A stretch of 64,000 bases of DNA, from contig NC_092355.1 of NCBI RefSeq assembly GCF_963676685.1, positions 70,957,176 through 71,021,175 on the forward strand, in the 5' to 3' direction. The DNA is from Mytilus edulis (taxonomy: Eukaryota > Mollusca > Bivalvia > Mytilida > Mytilidae). Both the position numbers and the translations under genes were made by a program. Numbering within the stretch: position 1 is the stretch's first letter; every line of letters starts with the position of its first letter. The notes under the pieces are model-generated. The model ran no database searches, was not told the DNA's origin, and saw only the letters and a program-made list of their open reading frames with translations. This document shows positions 49,411 through 59,971 of this stretch, piece by piece.

Positions 49411-50127
49411 TTAGCTCAACTGGCCCAAAGGGCCAAGAGAGATTTTCTCATCACTTGGCGTCCGTCGTCCGTCGTCGTTAACTTTTACAAAAATCTTCTC
49501 CTCTGAAACTAATAGGCCAAATTTAACCAAACTTAGCCACAATCATCATTGGGGTATCTAGTTTAAAAAATGTGTCCGGTGACCCGGGCAACCAACCAAG
49601 TTGGCCGCCATAGCTAAAAATGGAACATTGGGGTAAAATGCAGTTTTGGCTTATAACTCAAAAACCAAAGCATTTTCAGATAAATCGGACAACCCGTTAT
49701 TAGGTTGCTGCCCCTGAATTAGTAATTTTAAGGAAATTTTGCTGTTTTTGGTAATTATTTTGAATATTATTATAGATAGAGATAAACTGTAAACAGCAAT
49801 AATGTACAGCAAAGTAAGACCTAAAAATAAGTCAACATGACCAAAATGGTCAATTTACCCCCTAAAGAGTTATTGCCCTTTATAGTCAATTTTTAACAAT
49901 TTTCATAAAATTTGTAAATTTTTACTAACAATTTCCACTGAAACTACTAGGCCAAGTTCATTATAGATAGAGCCAATTGTAAGCAGCAAGAATGTTTAGT
50001 AAAGTAAGATCTACAAACACATCACCATCACCAAAACACAATTTTGTCATGAATCCATCTGTGACCGTTGTTTAATATTCACATAGACCAAGGTGAGCGA
50101 CACAGGCTCTTTAGAGCCTTTTGTTTA
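49411..50127 (+). repeat. Repeat family E, second copy
   Basis: Opens TAGCTCAACTGGCCCAAAGG, shares ATCTTCTCCTCTGAAACTA and ATCATCATTGGGGTATCTAG with 44914-45900, and ends AGGTGAGCGACACAGGCTCT followed by TTAGAGCCTTTTG. Confidence 0.85.
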
Positions 50128-51700
50128 AAAATATAATAAAAAGGTTGGGTCACCGTGCTATTTTACAAGCTAAAAGTCATTGAAAATTGCCTAAATTTGC
50201 TTAGATTGTTCTTGAAAAAACACACTTGTGTGCATACACTTTTTTTTCTTTGAGATAGAATTTTGAATATTTGTGGGAAGATAGGTTTCATCATGTTTTT
50301 AGAAAATAGAAAGAAACAATGGTGTCACTGAAATCGTTTTTTCGCTACAAGTAATAATAAAAAAAATCCCAATTAGTCCAGTATATTTTTTTTACTGAAA
50401 GAGTAATCTACCCTTAAATGGCTCATTTGAAAAGAAAATTTTAGTAAAAAAAATAAGGACAATTGTTTTTTATGAAATTTATGTTGCTCGATTCATACTT
50501 CAGAGGACACAAATCACCCTTTTTTAACCGTTGCTCAGGAGTATTTCTGTTGCTAAGCAATTTGTGAACTCAAATTGAAGTGACTATTCATTTGTAACTT
50601 CAAGTTTTTCTCAAACCAACCATCTTATCTGGAAAATATGGTTATTTGTACAGACACATCAATTCGTATGTGCTAATTATATTATGTAGTAAAAATGGTT
50701 GCTAGACAACCTTCTTTTTACCGGAACAAAAAAAAAATCATTTTTTTTAAAGTTTCTATACTGAGGCTAGCAATGGTATGAATTAAGACTTCTTTTGAGA
50801 GGAGGCCAAAACTCCCCATTTCGTAGGTACCTTCTCCTTTGTCGATTTAGGCAAATAAGTAGACTAATTTGTACTGTAATTGTGCAATCCAAGATGGTGG
50901 TATACCATGAATCTACCTTAAATTTATTTGACAACCCCTAATAAGAGTAAATACCCTTTAAATTCAATTTGGGGTAACTATCGTCATTTAGTATTAACAT
51001 AAATATATTAATATAGAATAAGCTATGTATAGCTACAAGAGTAACTAAAGAAGAGTAAATAATTGGGATAAGGAAACAAAAGAAAATGCTCTTATTTGAA
51101 TTTTTCTCCTTTAATACTAGTATTCATTAAAAGGCAAAACACCTATATGGAGTAAAATTAAATTTTCGAATATTTTGATTGACGTTTGTTGGTAATTTTT
51201 ACTATTAAATTGTTCATTTATCCATATAAGTTTTGATAAATATAATGTTTTGTTACATTACTTTTTTACATGCGTTGAAGATTCAAGATTGAGAACATAA
51301 AAGTAAAACACCAATCCCCTAGTTAATGAAATAATGATTCAACTGGTATTTCTTCGTAAAATTGATAAAATACTTTGGAAAAAACAGCATTTGTAATTCA
51401 AGTAAGAACAGGAAACAAAGTTGCTTGCGATTAACTGAAATTTACTTGAGTAAACTCATGTATGTGAACTATTTAGGAAACACAATACCTGTTCTTTAAA
51501 GAAATTTGAGAGTCTAAATGAAAGAATGAATTACAACTTTAGTAAAGCACCAATACAAGGATGATTGCTATTTATTTTCTGATTATATGAGAATGGCTGG
51601 TAAAGTTTATGTTGAAAATATTGACCCCTCAACTTTTAATTAGGATGTATATCATTGTTCTGAACCCAACTATGTATGGTTGCTAGGTACTTGACAAACA
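50128..51700. other. No gene seen; further X-box-like motifs
   Basis: Contains GGTTGCTAGACAACC at 50697-50711, a nearly perfect palindrome, and half-sites GTTGCTAAGCAA near 50540 and GGTTGCTAGG near 51679. Otherwise AT-rich without coding frames. Confidence 0.4.
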
Positions 51701-51850
51701 TCTATAATACTAAAATTACGTAGATTAGAGAGGTAAAAAATGTATGTTAATCAAGCATATCTTGTTGAGTTTGTTTAAAATCCGTGTTGTTTGTTTTGAT
51801 TTTATTTAACGACATTGAAGTTGTTGTAATCTTCCTAATTGGAGTTACGA
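51701..51850 (+). mobile_element. Helitron 5' end fragment
   Basis: TCTATAATACTAAAATTACG after an A is identical to the start of the Helitron at 12243. No CTAG-ending hairpin was found behind it, so the right border given here is arbitrary; it is probably truncated. Confidence 0.5.
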
Positions 51851-51988
51851 TAAAGAACAAAAGTCTAAAGTTTAATTGGTTTGTAATCATCATACTCGGC
51901 ATCTGGATGTAACACAGTTATATAGTCATATTCGTATGTGTGAAAATTTGCCAAATAATTGCCCAATTTAGACTTTGTTATAGTTAAT

Positions 51989-52921
51989 GCCTCGGTCACA
52001 CCTTAACGAATAGCTCGAACGGATGCCTAACGGATAACTTTTTTTTTCAATTCGTTCATGTCCGTTAGATATCCGTTCTTGTCCGTTAGACGTCCCTCCA
52101 TATCCGTTGCATGTCCGTTTAGCGTACGTTTGATCCGTCGACGTCCGATCTGTCCGGTGGAATTTTTTTAGCATTTTCGAAACTTTGAACGGACGTCCAA
52201 CGGATGAAATGTCCGTTGAACGTCCGGTAGGCGTCCGTTTTTTTACGGTACTCGTCCGTTTCGTTTCCGTGTTGAATCCGTTACGTGTCCGTTATACATC
52301 CGTTGTAGGTCTGGCAGATAAATTCATCAATGGACTTCTAACGGACGTCTAACGGGTTAAACGGACGCTAAACGAATATGAAACGGACTTCTACCGGACG
52401 TATAACGGATAAAACGGATGATGAACGGACCGTCAGAAATGCCAATTGGATTTCTAAAAGTTCATGAATTCTTACCATTCATAACCGATCTTAGAGTAAA
52501 GGCACGTCTTCACCTTCAAGCAGCTCGTATTCAGGCCAGACATTGCCCTTTTTTGGCATTTTGAAGAACAAACCAAAAGCAGTTACACAGAAATATTTTG
52601 AATATTTATGCGGTTAACATGTATTAATTTTGTCGCATTTAATTTTCCCGTATATCTTTTTCATCCGTTTTATCCGGTTCGCTTCCGTTAGGTGTCCTTT
52701 TTATGCGGTACTCGTCCGTTGGATGTTCGTTCGATATCCGTTCTGTCTGGTACGTTTCCGTTTCTCGTACGTTGCATATCCGGTGTGTGTTCGTTATGTA
52801 TTCGTTATGTGTCCGTTTTATTTAGTCAGTACAATAAAGGACTCCAAACGGATAACAGTTTTGTCAACTGACAACTTTTATTTTCATCCGTTAGTGCTAT
52901 CCGGTAAGGTGTGACCGAGGC
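51989..52921. mobile_element. Inverted-repeat element built of degenerate GTCCGTT units
   Basis: The ends GCCTCGGTCACACCTTA (51989-52005) and TAAGGTGTGACCGAGGC (52905-52921) are perfect inverted repeats. The inside is packed with GTCCGTT-like units, mostly in one direction to 52320, in the other from about 52340 to 52440 and again in the first direction from 52665 to 52830. No transposase frame. Likely a non-autonomous, foldback-type DNA element. Confidence 0.8.
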
Positions 52922-53424
52922 TTTACAATCTAATTTAAAACGACGCAATCGACGTTAATCGACTGATACTATTTGTAACAAGCAATTACCTTCTTGTCTC
53001 TGTATTCAATACTGTCTTATCGTCCTAGTCGGTACTCCTTTTTTGTCATTCATTTATTAGTAAAATTGCAAAAAGATGATTTCCGAGGAAAATTCAAAAC
53101 GGAAAGTTCTTGATCAAATTGCAAAACCAAAAGCTCAAACACATCAAACGAATAGGTAACAACTGTCAGATTCCTAAATAGGTACAGAACTTTTATAATG
53201 TAGAAAATAATGAATTAAACCTGATTTTGTAGCTATCTAACTTTTATTATTGTCGCATCACTAAATCTGTTTTCAATGTTACCCGTTTGTTGTTATTAAC
53301 TGATAGTTATCTAATACATACATTGGCTAATCATAAACAAATACAGATTGTTACCGAAGCCAAAACAATGAACATATGCAACATGCAGACTTGATAAGAT
53401 CATTATTATTTTGTATGTTCTTAC
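52922..53424. other. No gene seen
   Basis: AT-rich DNA between the inverted-repeat element and the duplicated receptor upstream region. Confidence 0.4.
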
Positions 53425-54440
53425 CTTTAACATACTTTATTATTGATTCACCACAATCAGATAACATAGGAAAAGCCGTCGTGACTAACATTACATTGTT
53501 TTATCGTACGAGAAAAAAAAAAACTATGAAAAAACATTAAAAACTTTGATTTATTTCCGCAATCATAACATGCATAAATTATAATTGATTCCGTGTTTTG
53601 CATGTTAAATTTATAAACTACACCAATCAGATCATTCAGGTCAGCCTAAGTAAAGAAGAGTGAGAGATTAATAATGTGTATCATGTTTCAAAAATTCAAA
53701 TAGGGAACATATATTACAATTTATTGTTTTATAACTACGGAAAGAACTACTGTATATAATTGGAATATTGAAATTTTCCAAATGTTCGTTATAACTCTTA
53801 CCGTGATGGCTATAAATCAAACACTAAAGATAAGTTGTCATTTCATATTAAAATATGTTTTTTTTCTTTCCGCTATCATGCTGCTAGAGAGATACAGATA
53901 CTTGCACGCAATAATTGGGATCGCAATTAAGCAAAAATCACCAGGGCAAAAACATCCATGTATACATAAAAACAATAACTTTTATTTTTTTTTAAATTAA
54001 TCTTTGCGTACATTTAAGTTGTAATTTTAAAGAACATTGCTTAATTATATTCTTAATTATATTAATATATTTGCTGGATGACTTTAAACACATTAAATGG
54101 CCATACCATGACGGAGAAATTTCAACTATAACTTGTAGCAAAAACAGTTTTCTATTTACATAATTGTTTTAGACCGTCCAGTGACGTGTGATTGCCTGTT
54201 TCCATGTAATATAAACTCTGATGGGTAGTTGGCTCATTGGCATTCAAACCGTAACTCATGTTTGCATTGGATACGCATTCACAGCTGATTTGATGCGACG
54301 TCATCGACAGCGTCTTGTGAACACCTATTGTTGTACAACGTCAGAGATCGGTTATTTCACATGTGAAATTATCGGTTTTTATTCCACTGCGAAATAACGT
54401 TAATTCATTGCCAGCATCTCGTATGGGCTGACTTTGCATT
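53425..54440 (-). promoter_or_regulatory. Duplicate of the Toll-like receptor upstream/first-exon region
   Basis: Matches 59972-61030 in order and orientation: ACCTTTAACATACTTTATTA, ACATTGTTTTATCGTACGA, GATACAGATACTTGCACGCA and ATGCGACGTCATCGACAG. On the minus strand its lower end reads AAAG|GTAAGAAC, a good donor, so it may be an untranslated first exon plus promoter that has lost its gene. The gene it should feed would lie below 53.4 kb, where none is seen. Confidence 0.6.
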
Positions 54441-54550
54441 GTATTTATTCATGCAATGTTTTAACTACTTAACGGACATTTCATCTATTACGATTCAGTT
54501 ACATAAGTATAAAAATAGGTTTAATCCATTATTTATACTCAAGGAAATGC

Positions 54551-55262
54551 ATGTACCAAGTTAGGAATAATTGTAGACAATTACTATTTATATATAGCTC
54601 AGTTATTTTTGTGTGGCGAAGATACTGCATATTGCATTTTAATGTCTGTGTTGACGGCAAACGTATGGCGGATTTTATTTACAAATATATTATAAACAAT
54701 AGAAATTCAGTCAATAATGTAACGTACGAACAATAAGATTACCCATAGTATTCTAGACTATGAAAAAGCGAATTCTAAGCACCAATTTTTAGAGGGATCA
54801 AGATATTTCAGATGACTTAAGGTTTTGAAAGCCCCATTAAAAATGAGATTTATTCGGAATTTACCAATATCTAAATTTTCAACAAATTTACAAACGTCCG
54901 AGGTGTCAGTATTTTTATTGTACAACGGCCAGAGTACTACGACCAATCCAGTGTCGTAAGATTTCTAAAAGTGTTATACTCTGGGCCAAATTATGTCTTC
55001 CCTTTAACTTAATCCATTTTTAAAATTGAAGATTCGAAAGAGATAAAATGAATCCAAATTGGTGAATAGAGTTATTTTTTATATCAAGATACAGCAATGA
55101 TACTAACGGTTTTATAACTGTATTTGATGTAAACACTGTTGAACTAATATTGTTATTGCTGATAATTAATGCCTCAAGTGTTTGAAGGCTTACAAACTAT
55201 TCCGATTATTTGCTTCAGATTCTGCTTTCAAAATTACAGTTACTATGCAAATCAGAATGTCT
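54551..55262 (-). pseudogene. Decayed partial copy of the Toll-like receptor (LRR part)
   Basis: Nucleotide similarity to 57000-57600 of the intact receptor runs through TATATATAGCTCAGTTAT, AAAATGAGATTTATTCGG, AGTGTTATACTCTGGGCCAA and TTGCTGATAATTAATGC. A short block near 55215-55255 matches the signal-peptide region at 57850-57890, so about 240 bases in between have been lost. Frameshifts and stops break the reading frame. A MITE-like insert (GTACGAACAATAAGATTACC) sits near 54720. Confidence 0.85.
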
Positions 55263-55376
55263 TGTATTAGCTTTTTACAAATATGTATAGAAACCAATGT
55301 TAAGAAATAGGCGATATGTTATTAAACTAAAGCGCAAGTCGTGAAACAACCATTTCTTTACCAGTGAATTATCCAT

Positions 55377-57899
55377 CTACATTGATAATGTGTCTTTTAC
55401 CTTCTCCCAAAATACGACATCACCATATTCGTCGTTCGGGTATTCTATGTATGATTTCGACTGGACAATTTCTAAAATGTTCAAAGAAAGATCTTTAGAT
55501 GGCAATTGTTCTATGAAGACAATAAAAATAATGTTCTCACTACTTCGGGAATAGATGCTTTCCATTTTTGCCATATTAAATTCAAACAGGCACCAGTCAG
55601 ACGAGAGAAAGTTTTGCGACATTATCACGACTGTTTTGCGACTATTGTGAATAGCTGAAGTTATATTAGAAGCAATATCGTTTCCTGGTATGAAATCCCG
55701 TTTATGAACGCAACAACTAATATTTCCATCCTCTTCGACGCGTTTAAGAAATTTGCTGTGTACAAACGTGTCGTCCTCGTCTGCATAGGAAATAAACACG
55801 TCAAACATAAAATCATTGTCCACTTGCAGAGGTTTTATATAACCTTGATGTTTACTTTTTACAATATAATATAAATAACGAATTTTCCATCTGTAGCGAT
55901 AAAGCAGTCCTACAATTATTATCATTACAAAGATGACCATCCAAGATACCACGGCGACAACGGTTGTCATATAAGATGAGCATTTCTTCCTTAGCATGTC
56001 GTAAACTGCCTTTGAGTTATTGAGATACATTTTCATTGAATAACATTCTTGTTGATGCATATTTAGATGAGCGTTTGTAGTTGACAGCCATTCAATAAAT
56101 GCAATTGAGTCGCAGGTACATGTGATAGGGTTTCCTGACATATCAATTGTCAAATGAGGCATGTTTTTGGTCAAATGATCAATTTGGTTAGTAAATGAAA
56201 CGTCTAAGAGAGAAATTCTATTGTCAGAAAAATCAACGAAATAAAGATTTGTCATATGCATTATTTCAAAGTTTACATTTTCAAGCATGTTCCCACTCAA
56301 ATTTAACGTACGTAAATATTTTTGAGATTTGAATAATGAAATCGGCAAATTACTGATTCTATTATAAGCTAAATCGAGAGTTTGTAATATTCTTAACGAC
56401 GAAAACGTCTCTCCTGTGTGGTCATTGGGCAATACAAATCCTAGCAAATTATTGCCAACGAATAAAGAAGTCAAATTTGGCGCTCCATTGAAAAATGTTT
56501 TAGAAACATTAGAGCAAAAATTATTTGATAAATCTAGATATTTCAAATTATGAAGATTATAAAATGGTCCTTGCCAATCGTAAAGAGTATTAAAAGAGGC
56601 ATCGATATATTCCAATGAATTATTTGATAAACATATAGCTGGTAACTTATATCTCATATCGCATCGCCTGTAGTGAAACATTCTCAACTTATACGGAACA
56701 CTTAATGGTATTGGTACATCATCAGAAGGTGTCTGGAAATAGTCATTTTTGTTAATGTCATTGCTATTGTGTCTAAAATCTTTGTCGCACAATGAATTAT
56801 CCAAGGAAACAATATCACAATCCTCGTCCTTATCCAAATAATCGTGTGAAATTCCCATATAGGATACATTTAGTTCTTGAACATTTGACAATACAGATAA
56901 ATGTAGGATATATCTACCATATGTGAATTGATTGTCTCCAGCTGATATCTTTTTCAGTGATTTTGGAAGCATATTTAAAGCACCTGGTTCTAATAGTTGC
57001 AAGCGATTACTATCCATATATAGCTCAGTTATCGTTGTGTTGCGAAGATGTTGTAAATGGCATTTTAATATTTCTGTATTTACGGCAAACGTTTGGCGGA
57101 TTTTATTTATCCGTAAAATCTTAATTGACGTTGAAAATAGGTCATATGTCATATTTACAAAAGCTCTTAATCCCATGCATCGATTATCAGAGAGATCAAG
57201 ATATGTAAGATTACTTAATGTTTTGAAAGTTCCATTCAAAATGAGATTTATTTGGCATTTACTAAGATCTAAGTGTTCAACATTTGGCAAATTTTCAAAC
57301 GTCCGGGGTGTCAGAATTTTCATTTTACAATGGCCAGAATATCCAGACAAATCTAGGCTCGTTAGATTTCTCAAAGTGTTATACTCTGGGCCAAAATATG
57401 TCTCCCCTTCAGCATAATCCATTTTAAGAGTTTGAAGATTCGAAAGAGATAAAATGAATGCAACTTGATGAATAGGATTATGTTTTATATCAAGATACTG
57501 CAATGATACTAACGGTTTAAAAACTGTCTTTGATGTAAACACGGTGAAACTGATATTGTTGTTGCTGATAATTAATGTCTCCAGCTTTTGAAGGCCTACG
57601 AATGCCTCAGAATTCATTAGGTTAATTTTGTTTGTAGACAAGTCTAAATAAAGAAGTATAGAATTGTACTGAAATGCATCTTTTCGAACGTTTTCAATTT
57701 CATTATTTGTGAAAGATATATTTTCTATATTTTTTGGAATACAAGGAATCGTTGTTAAGTTCTTCCTAGCACAAGTAGCCTTCAAGAAATTCGTCTTTGT
57801 ATTCACACATATGCAACGGCTATCAAATTTACAAGGATCATCAGCATCTCCTATGAAAATTACAGCTACCATGAAAAACAGAATGTCAAGTGTCGCCAT
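55377..57899 (-). CDS. Toll-like receptor (LRR-TM-TIR), coding region uninterrupted
   Basis: The 840-residue product is a single-pass membrane receptor. Residues 1-17 form a signal peptide (LDILFFMVAVIFIG). A cysteine-rich cap (CKFDSRCICV..CARKNL) follows, then about twenty leucine-rich repeats with LxxLxLxxN cores (LLYLDLSTNKI, LQTLDLAYNRI, LRTLNLSGNML). A C-terminal LRR cap (CTCDSIAFIEWL) lies at about 594-640, a transmembrane helix at about 645-667 and a TIR domain at about 696-840. TIR boxes are present: FDVFISYADED (box 1), RDFIPG (BB loop) and FW (box 3). TIR domains recruit MyD88-type adaptors in the NF-kB pathway; ligand unknown. The start is the ATG at 57899, since the frame upstream opens only at TTG and TTTTGTCACAG just before it is an acceptor (exon from 57908). 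An untranslated first exon near 59972 is likely. Confidence 0.93.
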   Translation of the reverse strand: MATLDILFFMVAVIFIGDADDPCKFDSRCICVNTKTNFLKATCARKNLTTIPCIPKNIENISFTNNEIENVRKDAFQYNSILLYLDLSTNKINLMNSEAFVGLQKLETLIISNNNISFTVFTSKTVFKPLVSLQYLDIKHNPIHQVAFILSLSNLQTLKMDYAEGETYFGPEYNTLRNLTSLDLSGYSGHCKMKILTPRTFENLPNVEHLDLSKCQINLILNGTFKTLSNLTYLDLSDNRCMGLRAFVNMTYDLFSTSIKILRINKIRQTFAVNTEILKCHLQHLRNTTITELYMDSNRLQLLEPGALNMLPKSLKKISAGDNQFTYGRYILHLSVLSNVQELNVSYMGISHDYLDKDEDCDIVSLDNSLCDKDFRHNSNDINKNDYFQTPSDDVPIPLSVPYKLRMFHYRRCDMRYKLPAICLSNNSLEYIDASFNTLYDWQGPFYNLHNLKYLDLSNNFCSNVSKTFFNGAPNLTSLFVGNNLLGFVLPNDHTGETFSSLRILQTLDLAYNRISNLPISLFKSQKYLRTLNLSGNMLENVNFEIMHMTNLYFVDFSDNRISLLDVSFTNQIDHLTKNMPHLTIDMSGNPITCTCDSIAFIEWLSTTNAHLNMHQQECYSMKMYLNNSKAVYDMLRKKCSSYMTTVVAVVSWMVIFVMIIIVGLLYRYRWKIRYLYYIVKSKHQGYIKPLQVDNDFMFDVFISYADEDDTFVHSKFLKRVEEDGNISCCVHKRDFIPGNDIASNITSAIHNSRKTVVIMSQNFLSSDWCLFEFNMAKMESIYSRSSENIIFIVFIEQLPSKDLSLNILEIVQSKSYIEYPNDEYGDVVFWEKVKDTLSM

Positions 57900-57908
57900 T
57901 TCTATATA

Positions 57909-59189
57909 CTGTGACAAAAGAAAAATAATTTCTTTATATTAAGTGAACCCATAATTTCTAAAATTTCAAATGAGTAAAACAACATGTTATAAAATACATG
58001 TGTTCAAATGTGATGTCACCTAAACAAGAATACTAATAACAACAAAAGATGACAGACAGAATAAATGCATTCTTGAATAGCTGAAGCGTGACGGTAACCA
58101 AATTGCACTTTTTTTGACAGTTTTCTCGCCTACGTTTTTTAATGATCAAGGCAACAATTTCTATTCTGTGTTTGTTTTGTAGACGTATTCTTCTTTATTG
58201 TATTCATGTAGGTACACCAATTTGGTTTTTAATCCATATTGAGTCATAGAAAAGTGGCTTTGAATCGACCGCAGAACTATCCATGATTCCGTAATGAGGA
58301 TTTACCGATAGTGCATCCATACTTAAATTTATGTCATTAAAAATCATATAACAGATGTTTTGTTTTAATTTTCCAAATATCTACAACAATTTGACATACG
58401 TACATGCTCACTGATTTTTTTAAATGAATGCTTATACCATATTTGTTTGGTCATTTAAACAAATGACTTTTGGTGAACGTCGCATGGTGGCGTTTTCGTA
58501 TATACATCTGTCTAAACCCTGCGAAAGCTGTATCTGTTGCTGAAAACTGTTAACATTAAGTGTATTTTTGACTATATTTACCTATTCTATAAGGCGTGTA
58601 TAATGTCAACTAATCAAAATACAAATTGTTTAGTCACAAAGAATTTAAGATTTTCCTTAGCTGTTAATGTTGAATAGGTGCATTTTGGGTACTTGGTGCA
58701 AATTTACGATCGGGGCTGTTAAACCTAACCGTTACCTAAATGAGTAACTTTAACGGTCATGCGTCTTTACATACTTACCAATTTTTAATTAAGACTAAAA
58801 TCTGAATAAAAAAATACCAACAAAGTTGTAAAAAAGGGTAAAATTAATTTTGAGCAATAGCCCATATACCTGCAATTCTAACGATCTAATACTATGTTAT
58901 CTATCTAATAAAATTTACCAAAATTAACCCAATGCTACCCATCTTCGTATTTATATTGCCTGCATAGATATGTACAATGTAGTTTATTCTCATAAAATCG
59001 TGCACGTACAAAGGTTACAGAGAAGTTAAAAAAAGAATATACATAAAAATAAAAATGCATAAAAAATACATTTAATTCAAAATTTCTGATGAATTTAAAA
59101 TACATTATCGATGATAAGTTACTTTATTTCTTTCGGTTTTGTTTCACGCCATTGAAGATGTTATAATATTCCGAATAAGAGTGTAAGTA
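57909..59189. other. Likely 5' intron of the Toll-like receptor
   Basis: Lies between the acceptor at 57908 and the candidate first-exon donor at 59971. No coding frames; the far half (59190-59900) holds two repeats listed separately. Confidence 0.45.
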
Positions 59190-59420
59190 GTTACTACTGT
59201 AATCAGCCATTCAACACTAAGTTTGTGAGTTCGAACCCCCGCTCGAACGTGTGCACTCTACTGTAATTTTAATTGACTAGGATTGTCAGTTTTCCTACCG
59301 CAGGTCGGTGGTTTTCACCGGGCACTCCGGGTTCCTCCTCCAATAAAAACTGGCCGCTACGAAATAACATTAATGCGTTGCTTAAAGTGGCGTAACAACA
59401 CCAAAAAGCAAATAAAATCC
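59190..59420 (+). repeat. tRNA-derived SINE
   Basis: GTGAGTTCGAACCCC contains a pol III B-box-like core, followed by GGTCGGTGGTTTTCACCGGG, CACTCCGGGTTCCTCC and AAAACTGGCCGCTACG, a body I recall from molluscan SINEs. Copies: 23000-23190 (minus) and perhaps a decayed one near 44125-44205. Confidence 0.75.
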
Positions 59421-59635
59421 TAATTTGAGACACGATCTTAAAACCCAATAGTCTTCGTTTTAATTGTTTTGTAGTCAACATACAAGATATTTAAATGAAA
59501 CATAGTTCTGTACGACATGTACGTTCCAAGAATTTGTCACACAATTGACTAAATTTGACTTTGTATAGTAAGCAATCTTATCATAAACGTTCCATTCGAA
59601 CCAGTATCAAACGGTGTAACTTGTAACATTTTTAT

Positions 59636-59900
59636 ATTTTACGTTCCTTTGTTATGTTCACATATTGTTGTCAACAAAATGGAACATGGTGCGACTGTCA
59701 TACTAGGGAGAGGATTTAACGCTTTAAATCAAGGTTCAACCCACAAGGTTCTACATTTAAAAATGCCCATACATGTACCAAGTCAGGAATATGACAGTTG
59801 TTATCCATTCGTTTGGTGTCTTTTGTCATTTGATTTCGTCGTTTGATATGAGACTGTCCGTTTAGAATTTCCCCCGGATTTCAGTATGTTTGTGATTTAA
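59636..59900 (+). repeat. Interspersed repeat family D
   Basis: CACATATTGTTGTCAACAAA, GCGACTGTCATACTAGGGAG and GTACCAAGTCAGGAATATGA followed by CAGTTGTTATCCATTCG. Same order as in 22000-22400 and 63265-63410. Confidence 0.85.
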
Positions 59901-59971
59901 TGTTAATGATGTACATATTCAACATTATGAGTTCAAAATTTAGACTTTTGTGTAATACTCTAAGTTCTTAC

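Noticed and set aside
44914-50127. A CRISPR-like or satellite array
   Set aside because: The repeats are long, few and diverged, without regular spacers; they are copies of an interspersed eukaryotic repeat.
52630-52914. 94-codon frame in the GTCCGTT element
   Set aside because: Its repetitive peptide (VRCPFY, VRYPFC) simply translates the heptamer repeats.
56932-57417. 161-codon plus-strand frame inside the Toll-like receptor
   Set aside because: It is antisense to the leucine-rich repeats of a clear gene and has no features of its own.
57900-57917. Start of the receptor upstream of 57899
   Set aside because: The longer frame opens with TTG and lies across a TTTTGTCACAG acceptor; the ATG at 57899 begins a proper signal peptide.
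59210-59260. A tRNA gene, from the GTTCGAACCCC box
   Set aside because: No acceptor or anticodon stem can be folded; the following sequence is a SINE body that recurs at 23000-23190.
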